Below, piece after piece: positions 58,104-64,000 of a stretch of DNA of 64,000 bases. The first letter of the stretch is position 1. Each line of letters begins with the position of its first letter. Source of the stretch: Mycetohabitans rhizoxinica HKI 454 (lineage in GTDB: Bacteria > Pseudomonadota > Gammaproteobacteria > Burkholderiales > Burkholderiaceae); contig NC_014722.1 in the NCBI RefSeq assembly GCF_000198775.1, positions 452,502 to 516,501 on the forward strand. The letters are read 5' to 3'. The position numbers and the translations under genes were made by a program. The notes beneath the pieces were generated by a model, which saw only the letters and a list, made by a program, of their open reading frames with translations, was not told the DNA's origin and ran no database searches.

Positions 58104-60248
58104 ATGAAATTCTCTTTCCTGGATCAGGCGGCGTCGCGTCGCCTGATCAACGCGCATCTTGTATTGGAACGTAACCGCTGTCGGCGTTGGGCGCCTTCGG
58201 TGTTCGCCGCGGCGAGCTTGTTGGGAACAGTGAGCGCTCACGCGCAAGCTGATGCGTCGCCGCCTGACGCGCCCCCGGCGGGCGCCGCGTCGGTGCTCGT
58301 GCCGATCGAGGTCATCGCCAATGCGCCGAAGCATCCGCTGGTCGTGGTGACCGACCCGAAGCAGCCGCGTCAGCCGCTGCCCGCGAGCGACGGCGCCGAC
58401 TATCTGAAGACGGTGCCGGGCTTTTCGGCGATCCGCAGCGGCGGCACCAATGCAGACGCGGTGTTTCGCGGTATGTCCGGATCGCGGCTGAGCTTATTGA
58501 GCAATGGCGCGCCGATGCTGGGTGCCTGTCCGGGCCGCATGGATGCCCCGACCTCGTATATCGCGCCGGAGAGCTACGACAAGGTGACCGTCGTCAAGGG
58601 GCCGCAATCGGTACTTTACGGGCCGGGCGCATCGGCCGGCACGGTGCTGTTTGAGCGCACGACCCGCCGCTTCGACGCGCCGGGCATGCGCTTCGATGGG
58701 AGCCTGGTTGGCGGCTCATTCGGGCGCAACGACCAGAATGTCGACTTGAGCGCGGGCGTGCGCGAAGGCTATGCGCGCGTGATCGCCAATCACGCGCATC
58801 AACAAGACTACCGCGACGGCAACGGCAATACGGTGCCATCGCAGTGGGACAAATGGAACGTCGACACGGCACTGGGCTGGACGCCAAACGAGCATACCCG
58901 CATTGAAGCGAGCGCCGGTACTGGCGACGGCTATGCGCGCTACGCCGGCCGCTTCAAGGACGGTGCACGGTTCCGGCGCGAAAGTTATGGTCTGCGTGCC
59001 GAGCGCTCGCACCTGGGCGAGGTTTTGGACCGCGTCGAAGCGCAGGTCTACTATAACGATTTCGACCATGTGATGGATAACTTCACGCTGCGCTCGCCGG
59101 CAGGCGGCGGCAGGTCCATGCCGATGGCATCCGAAGTGCGACGGCGCACGTTCGGCGCTCGCAGTGCCGCGACGCTGCGGTTCACGGACCAGTTTAAGCT
59201 GGTGGCGGGCGTGGATGGGCAGCACCATGCGCTCGACAACCGGTCGCTGCAGCAGGCCGCCGCCAACGGCAACGGTCCGTGGAAGCCGTCGGCAACCTTG
59301 TGGAGCATTGGCGGATTTGGCGAACTAACCTGGTACGCGACGCAGGCTGAGCGGATGGTGACGGGGCTGCGGATGGACCGCGCCGCGGCACGCGACCGGC
59401 GCGTCAACGTCGGCTCCGGCGCGATGCAAGCACCGAATCCGACGGCCAACGTGCAACGCGAGCGCACTTTGCCCAGCGGCTTCGTGCGTTACGAGCGCGA
59501 TCTCGCGACGTTGCCCGCGATGTGGTACGTCGGGATCGGGCATGCCGAGCGTTTCCCTGATTACTGGGAGCTGTTCTCGCCGAAACGGGGCCCAGAGGGC
59601 TCGATCAACGCGTTTTCGTCATTGTGTCCCGAAAAGACGACGCAACTGGATATTGGCGCGCAGTACAGTGGCGAGCGCGTTGACGCCTGGGTGTCGGCGT
59701 ATGCGGGCAGCGTGCGGGATTTCATCCTGTTCGACTACGTGTCCGAGCCGATGGGACCAGCCAGTCGTGCGACGCAGGTCGGTGCACGGATCCTCGGTGG
59801 CGAATTGGGCGCCACGTGGCGCGCCACGCCGGCGTGGCGGTTCGAGACCTCACTGGCGTACGCGTGGGGGCGTAATAACGACACGGGCGGGCCGCTGCCG
59901 CAGATTCCACCGCTGGAAGCGCGCGTTGGCGCAAATTACCAGCACGGGACGTGGTCGGTCGGGGCGCTGTGGCGCGTGGTGGCGGCGCAGCGCCGGTACG
60001 CGTCCAATGAAGGGAACGTGGTCGGCAAGGATTTTGGGCCGAGCGCCGGTTTCGGCGTCGTGTCACTGCATGCGCAGTACGCGTTCGGCAAGGCGGCCAC
60101 GCTGACGTTGGGCGTAGACAACTTGTTCGACAACGCGTACACCGAGCACCTGAACCTGGCGGGCAACGCGGGCTTTGGCTACTCGGCCAATTCACCGGTC
60201 ATGGAGTCCGGCCGCACGGTGTGGTTGCGCCTCGGCGTCAAACTGTAG
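58104..60248 (+). CDS. oprC: TonB-dependent copper receptor (OprC/NosA-like)
   Basis: This 714-residue outer-membrane receptor has a signal peptide (APSVFAAASLLGTVSAHAQA, ending about residue 48), a plug domain with DYLKTVPGFSAIRSGGTNAD, RGMSGSRLSLLSNGAPMLGA and CPGRMDAPTSYIAPESYDKV (a Cys/Met-containing motif of copper receptors), VLYGPGASAGTVLFERT, and a barrel ending with aromatic-poor VWLRLGVKL. It probably takes up copper or a copper protein. The start is uncertain: ATG 58086 and ATG 58104 both fit, and neither has a well-spaced ribosome binding site. Confidence 0.85.
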   Translation: MKFSFLDQAASRRLINAHLVLERNRCRRWAPSVFAAASLLGTVSAHAQADASPPDAPPAGAASVLVPIEVIANAPKHPLVVVTDPKQPRQPLPASDGADYLKTVPGFSAIRSGGTNADAVFRGMSGSRLSLLSNGAPMLGACPGRMDAPTSYIAPESYDKVTVVKGPQSVLYGPGASAGTVLFERTTRRFDAPGMRFDGSLVGGSFGRNDQNVDLSAGVREGYARVIANHAHQQDYRDGNGNTVPSQWDKWNVDTALGWTPNEHTRIEASAGTGDGYARYAGRFKDGARFRRESYGLRAERSHLGEVLDRVEAQVYYNDFDHVMDNFTLRSPAGGGRSMPMASEVRRRTFGARSAATLRFTDQFKLVAGVDGQHHALDNRSLQQAAANGNGPWKPSATLWSIGGFGELTWYATQAERMVTGLRMDRAAARDRRVNVGSGAMQAPNPTANVQRERTLPSGFVRYERDLATLPAMWYVGIGHAERFPDYWELFSPKRGPEGSINAFSSLCPEKTTQLDIGAQYSGERVDAWVSAYAGSVRDFILFDYVSEPMGPASRATQVGARILGGELGATWRATPAWRFETSLAYAWGRNNDTGGPLPQIPPLEARVGANYQHGTWSVGALWRVVAAQRRYASNEGNVVGKDFGPSAGFGVVSLHAQYAFGKAATLTLGVDNLFDNAYTEHLNLAGNAGFGYSANSPVMESGRTVWLRLGVKL

Positions 60249-60263
60249 CGGCGCGAAAAAAGG

Positions 60264-60289
60264 AAAACCCGGTTTGCAACCGGGTTTTT
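60264..60289. terminator. Bidirectional rho-independent terminator
   Basis: AAAACCCGGTT pairs with AACCGGGTTTT around a TGC loop, with extra A before and T after. It lies between the convergent copper-receptor and cold-shock genes and can serve both. Confidence 0.9.
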
Positions 60290-60318
60290 CTGCTTCACGA
60301 CGCAAGCGATTCGAACGA

Positions 60319-60525
60319 TCAGGCTGCCGCCTGGATATTCGAAGCCTGTTTGCCTTTCGGTCCTTGCACGACTTCGAAGCTGACCTTCTGTCCTTCCTTG
60401 AGGGTCTTGAAGCCGTTCATCTGGATAGCCGAAAAATGCGCGAACAAATCCTCACCGCCTTCGTCCGGCGTGATGAATCCGTAACCTTTGGCGTCATTGA
60501 ACCATTTGACCGTACCAGTCGCCAT
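60319..60525 (-). CDS. cspA: Cold-shock protein, CspA family
   Basis: This 68-residue protein is a single cold-shock domain: [15 protein letters not shown] with RNP1, DLFAHFSAI with RNP2, and [18 protein letters not shown]. It binds single-stranded RNA or DNA. The frame extends 30 codons upstream, but ATG 60525 gives the invariant [10 protein letters not shown] start. Confidence 0.95.
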   Translation of the reverse strand: MATGTVKWFNDAKGYGFITPDEGGEDLFAHFSAIQMNGFKTLKEGQKVSFEVVQGPKGKQASNIQAAA

Positions 60526-61039
60526 CCTACTTCCCCTGTCACTCTCGTCCTTGCTACACGAGCACGCTCGAAAAGCTCCGTGCCCCATGCGGCCGGATCC
60601 CTCTAACAAGCTCACCCGGCATTTTTCCTTCGTCTACAACCGGAAAAAAGTGCCAGCTTGATTGTTGGTGGTCTAAAAGTCAGTGTCAAGGAAATTTTGA
60701 GACGCCCGAAACCCGTTGTATGGGCTCTAAATGCAGGCCTGCACCACGCGTGAGAGTCATCTTGACGTTATCTCAATGTGCTCTGTCCGACGCCCACGCA
60801 GCGCGTGCGCTTGAAAAGTCGCATAATGCACCGAGATAGCCATGGAACGAAGTTTGCGCAAGCAGGATCAGCGCAACGCTGTGCGCTTCGCCGTAGGGCG
60901 GGTGGTTACCGTTGGCAGGGTGCCGGAGAGGCTGTCGCGCTCTTCTGGTGACGAAAGGATGTGTGCCGCGCCGTATCGGGTGCCCGTTGGAGAGTTTTGG
61001 CGGGATTGCTTGCGTGGCCGAGTTGTTTAGAATGGGTGT
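60526..61039. other. Intergenic stretch between cspA and clpS
   Basis: About 510 bases hold the long untranslated leader and promoter of the cold-shock gene (AT-rich 60610-60720) and the promoter of clpS. No protein frame is supported. Confidence 0.4.
61006..61033 (+). promoter_or_regulatory. Candidate promoter of clpS-clpA
   Basis: TTGCTT (61006-61011), a 16-base spacer and TAGAAT (61028-61033). The -10 ends six bases before the clpS ATG, so transcription would start at about the start codon and the mRNA would be leaderless. The call is tentative. Confidence 0.4.
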
Positions 61040-61354
61040 ATGGCCATTATCCCGGATAAGCAGGACGGTACAGTACTGGAGCGGCAGGAACACAAGGCCA
61101 AGCCGCCGTCGATGTACCGCGTGGTTTTGCTGAACGACGACTTCACGCCAATGGAATTCGTCGTGATGGTAATACAGCAATACTTCAACAAGGATCGCGA
61201 TACGGCGACGCAGATTATGTTGAAAGTGCATTATGAGGGGCGTGGAATTTGCGGGGTCTATACGCGGGACATTGCGTCGACCAAGGTTGAGCAGGTTGTA
61301 ACGCACGCGCGGCAAGCGGGACACCCGCTGCAGTGTGTGATGGAGGAAGCATGA
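61040..61354 (+). CDS. clpS: ClpS adaptor protein
   Basis: ClpS binds N-degron substrates and hands them to ClpAP. The 104-residue protein has the family core [20 protein letters not shown] and the substrate-pocket residues in [17 protein letters not shown]. It overlaps clpA by ATGA. Confidence 0.96.
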   Translation: MAIIPDKQDGTVLERQEHKAKPPSMYRVVLLNDDFTPMEFVVMVIQQYFNKDRDTATQIMLKVHYEGRGICGVYTRDIASTKVEQVVTHARQAGHPLQCVMEEA

Positions 61355-63651
61355 TTGCCCAGGAACTGGAAGTCAGCCTTCATATGGCGTTCATGGAAGC
61401 ACGCCAGGCAAGGCATGAGTTCATCACCGTCGAACACCTGTTGCTCGCCCTGCTGGATAACCCAACGGCGGCGGAGGTGCTTCGCGCATGCGCCGCGAAC
61501 ATCGAGGATCTGCGCCAGAACTTGCGCAACTTCATCCACGATAACACGCCGATCGTGCCGGGGACCGACGACGTCGACACGCAGCCTACATTGGGCTTTC
61601 AACGCGTGATCCAGCGCGCGATCATGCATGTACAGTCGACCTCCAGCGGCAAAAAGGAGGTGACCGGCGCGAACGTGTTGGTGGCGATCTTCGGCGAGAA
61701 GGACTCACACGCGGTGTACTACCTGCAGCAGCAGGGCGTGACCCGGCTGGACGTGGTCAACTTTATTTCGCACGGCATCGCGAAGACTGCGGGGCCGGAT
61801 GTGGCGAAGGCCGGTGAGCCGCCGGCCGACGGTGACGATGCCAGCGCGCAGAAGGAAACGCCGCTGGCACAATTTACCCAAAACCTGAATCAGCAGGCGC
61901 GCGACGGCAAGATCGACCCATTGATCGGACGCGAGCCCGAGGTCGAGCGGATGGTGCAGGTGTTGTGTCGGCGTCGCAAGAACAATCCGCTGATGGTGGG
62001 CGAGGCCGGCGTGGGCAAGACGGCCATCGTCGAAGGGCTGGCATGGCGGATCGTGCGCGGCGAGGTGCCCGATATCCTGGCGGATGCGCAAGTGTTTTCC
62101 CTCGACTTGGGGGCGCTGCTGGCGGGCACGAAGTACCGGGGCGACTTTGAGCAGCGGCTCAAGACGGTGCTCAAGGAGTTGAGGGACCGTCCGCATGCGA
62201 TCCTGTTCATTGATGAAATTCATACGCTGATCGGCGCGGGCGCCGCCTCGGGCGGCACGCTCGATGCGTCGAACCTGCTCAAGCCGGCGCTGTCGTCCGG
62301 CCAACTCAAGTGCATCGGGGCAACGACCTTTACCGAATTCCGGGGCATCTTTGAAAAAGATGCAGCGTTGTCGCGGCGCTTCCAAAAAATCGACGTAACC
62401 GAGCCGACGGTCGAGCAGACGGTGGCGATCCTGCGTGGCTTGAAGTCCCGCTTCGAGGAGCATCATGGCGTCAAGTACTCATCCGGCGCGCTGTCGGCGG
62501 CGGCCGAGTTGTCTGCACGATTCATCACCGACCGGCATTTGCCGGACAAGGCGATCGACGTGATCGACGAGGCGGGTGCGGCGCAGCGAATCCTGCCCAG
62601 GTCCAAGCAAAAGAAAACGATCGGCAAGACGGAGATCGAGGACATTATTTCCAAGATCGCGCGGGTGCCGGCGCAAAGTGTGTCGCAGGACGACCGCAGC
62701 AAACTGCAGACGCTGGACCGTGATTTGAAGAGCGTGGTGTTTGGCCAGGATCCGGCCATTGATGCGTTGGCCGCGGCCATCAAGATGGCGCGGGCGGGGC
62801 TGGGCAAGACGGACAAGCCGATCGGCGCGTTCTTGTTCTCCGGGCCGACCGGCGTCGGCAAGACAGAGGTGGCGCGTCAACTGGCCTTTACGATGGGCAT
62901 CGAGTTGGTGCGCTTCGATATGTCCGAATATATGGAGCGCCACGCGGTGAGCCGGCTGATCGGCGCGCCGCCCGGCTATGTCGGGTTCGACCAGGGCGGG
63001 CTGCTGACGGAGGCGGTGACGAAGAAGCCGCATTGCGTGCTGTTGCTCGACGAGATCGAGAAGGCGCATCCGGACATCTTTAACGTGCTGCTGCAAGTGA
63101 TGGACCATGGCACGTTGACGGACAACAACGGCCGCAAGTCGGATTTTCGTAACGTCATCATCATCATGACGACGAACGCGGGCGCCGAGGCGATGAATAA
63201 GGCGACGATCGGGTTCACGACACGGCGTGAGACCGGCGACGAGATGGCGGACATCAAGCGGATGTTCACGCCGGAGTTTCGCAATCGGCTCGACGCGATC
63301 ATCAGCTTCCGCTCGCTTGATGAGGAAATCATCATGCGCGTGGTCGACAAGTTCCTGATGCAGCTGGAGGATCAGTTGCACGAGAAGAAGGTCGATGCGT
63401 TGTTTACCGATGCGTTGCGCAAGCACTTGGCCAAGCACGGTTTCGACCCATTGATGGGTGCGCGGCCGATGCAGCGGCTGATCCAGGATACGATTCGCCG
63501 CGCGTTGGCGGACGAGTTGTTGTTCGGCAAGCTGATGAATGGTGGGCGCGTGACGGTCAATGTCGATGACAACGACAAGGTGCAACTCACGTTTGACGAG
63601 AACGCGGCGCCGCGCAATCCGACAAACCCGGAAACGGCCGAAGTCGAGTGA
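61351..63651 (+). CDS. clpA: ATP-dependent Clp protease ATP-binding subunit ClpA
   Basis: ClpA unfolds proteins for ClpP. The 766-residue protein has the Clp N-domain ([20 protein letters not shown]), first AAA domain with Walker [10 protein letters not shown] and Walker [10 protein letters not shown], and second AAA domain with GPTGVGKTE and [12 protein letters not shown]. It lacks the long middle coiled coil of ClpB, as expected. Start 61351 overlaps the clpS stop. It contains the IGF/L-type loop region for ClpP binding ([10 protein letters not shown]). Confidence 0.96.
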   Translation: MIAQELEVSLHMAFMEARQARHEFITVEHLLLALLDNPTAAEVLRACAANIEDLRQNLRNFIHDNTPIVPGTDDVDTQPTLGFQRVIQRAIMHVQSTSSGKKEVTGANVLVAIFGEKDSHAVYYLQQQGVTRLDVVNFISHGIAKTAGPDVAKAGEPPADGDDASAQKETPLAQFTQNLNQQARDGKIDPLIGREPEVERMVQVLCRRRKNNPLMVGEAGVGKTAIVEGLAWRIVRGEVPDILADAQVFSLDLGALLAGTKYRGDFEQRLKTVLKELRDRPHAILFIDEIHTLIGAGAASGGTLDASNLLKPALSSGQLKCIGATTFTEFRGIFEKDAALSRRFQKIDVTEPTVEQTVAILRGLKSRFEEHHGVKYSSGALSAAAELSARFITDRHLPDKAIDVIDEAGAAQRILPRSKQKKTIGKTEIEDIISKIARVPAQSVSQDDRSKLQTLDRDLKSVVFGQDPAIDALAAAIKMARAGLGKTDKPIGAFLFSGPTGVGKTEVARQLAFTMGIELVRFDMSEYMERHAVSRLIGAPPGYVGFDQGGLLTEAVTKKPHCVLLLDEIEKAHPDIFNVLLQVMDHGTLTDNNGRKSDFRNVIIIMTTNAGAEAMNKATIGFTTRRETGDEMADIKRMFTPEFRNRLDAIISFRSLDEEIIMRVVDKFLMQLEDQLHEKKVDALFTDALRKHLAKHGFDPLMGARPMQRLIQDTIRRALADELLFGKLMNGGRVTVNVDDNDKVQLTFDENAAPRNPTNPETAEVE

Positions 63652-63672
63652 CCGCGGTGCTCGCGCAATAAT

Positions 63673-63700
63673 AAGGCGCGGGCAACGTCCCGCGCTTTTT
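63673..63700. terminator. Rho-independent terminator after clpA
   Basis: GGCGCGGG pairs with CCCGCGCT (one G-T pair) around a six-base loop, followed by five T, 22 bases after the clpA stop. The flanking A residues may let it act for dut as well. Confidence 0.75.
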
Positions 63701-63705
63701 CTCGC

Positions 63706-64000
63706 TCAGTGCCGGCCAGTGCTGCCGAAGCCGCCGGCACCCCGTTCGCTGTGCGAGAAATCGTCGACCACGTTGAATTGCACCTGCGCCACCGGCACCA
63801 CTACGAGTTGCGCAAGCCGCTCCATCGGATTCAGCGTGAACGTGGTCTCGCCGCGGTTCCACGTGGAGATCATCAACTGGCCTTGATAATCGGAATCGAT
63901 CAGTCCCACCAGGTTGCCGAGCACGATGCCATGTTTGTGGCCCAATCCGGAGCGCGGCAAGATCAATGCCGCATAGCCTGGCGTACCGATATGGATGGCC
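63706..64000 (-). CDS. dut: dUTP diphosphatase, C-terminal part (runs off the window edge)
   Basis: Dut hydrolyses dUTP to dUMP. About 97 residues are seen, open to the window end: [20 protein letters not shown] (motif II), [20 protein letters not shown] (motif III, with the catalytic Asp), [12 protein letters not shown] (motif IV) and the C-terminal [11 protein letters not shown] (motif V). The N-terminal third lies beyond base 64000. Confidence 0.95.
   Translation of the reverse strand, partial: AIHIGTPGYAALILPRSGLGHKHGIVLGNLVGLIDSDYQGQLMISTWNRGETTFTLNPMERLAQLVVVPVAQVQFNVVDDFSHSERGAGGFGSTGRH

Noticed and set aside
62479..63585. Long minus-strand frame opposite clpA (368 residues)
   Set aside because: Same reason: shadow of clpA with biased composition.

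Overview
The window is a high-GC chromosomal segment from a member of the Burkholderiaceae. The housekeeping genes (plsY, yajQ, murB, argF, rpsT, murJ, adk, kdsB, lpxK, xseA, sodB, a second fusA, icd, oprC-like, clpS-clpA, dut) are of the Burkholderia type. The many pseudogenes, frameshifts and insertion-sequence relics suggest a genome under reduction, such as the endofungal Burkholderia relatives (Mycetohabitans). That genus-level guess is inference.

Layout. 1-4350 is accessory DNA: the 5' part of an unknown minus-strand gene, a compact restriction-modification operon (ribbon-helix-helix regulator, N6-adenine methyltransferase, XamI-like endonuclease), then a dead IS605-type tnpB with its right end. 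4362-12529 is a core block (ybaK-like, plsY, yajQ, murB, argF, DUF3579, rpsT, murJ, sirB1-like). 12864-43769 is a contact-dependent inhibition (CDI/two-partner secretion) island: cdiB on the minus strand, a 2981-residue cdiA divergent from it, its immunity gene, then about 20 kb of orphan cdiA-CT/cdiI cassettes. 43770-64000 returns to core genes, starting with a short-chain dehydrogenase gene cut off by the island.

The CDI island is the most interesting part. Every cassette begins at the same 18-base seam (consensus ttcaatcggcagttgcat, encoding FNRQLH), found 17 times. The seam lies where the conserved body of CdiA ends and the variable toxin tip begins. Upstream of it, a roughly 600-base pretoxin segment of cdiA is repeated whole or in part five times, giving homology arms for tip exchange. 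At least five kinds of entry domain follow the seam and are joined to different toxins. Among orphan cassettes only the first has an uninterrupted toxin frame, while 11 of 14 immunity genes look intact, so the array may now act mainly as an immunity archive. Antisense SymE-like relics occur three times beside cassette junctions.

The restriction-modification operon is preceded by a palindrome made of two GTCGAC hexamers. GTCGAC is the sequence known to be recognised by XamI, so the operator may also be the methylation target. lpxK, normally essential, carries a one-base frameshift; this and several homopolymer frameshifts in the array mean the accuracy of the read should be kept in mind.
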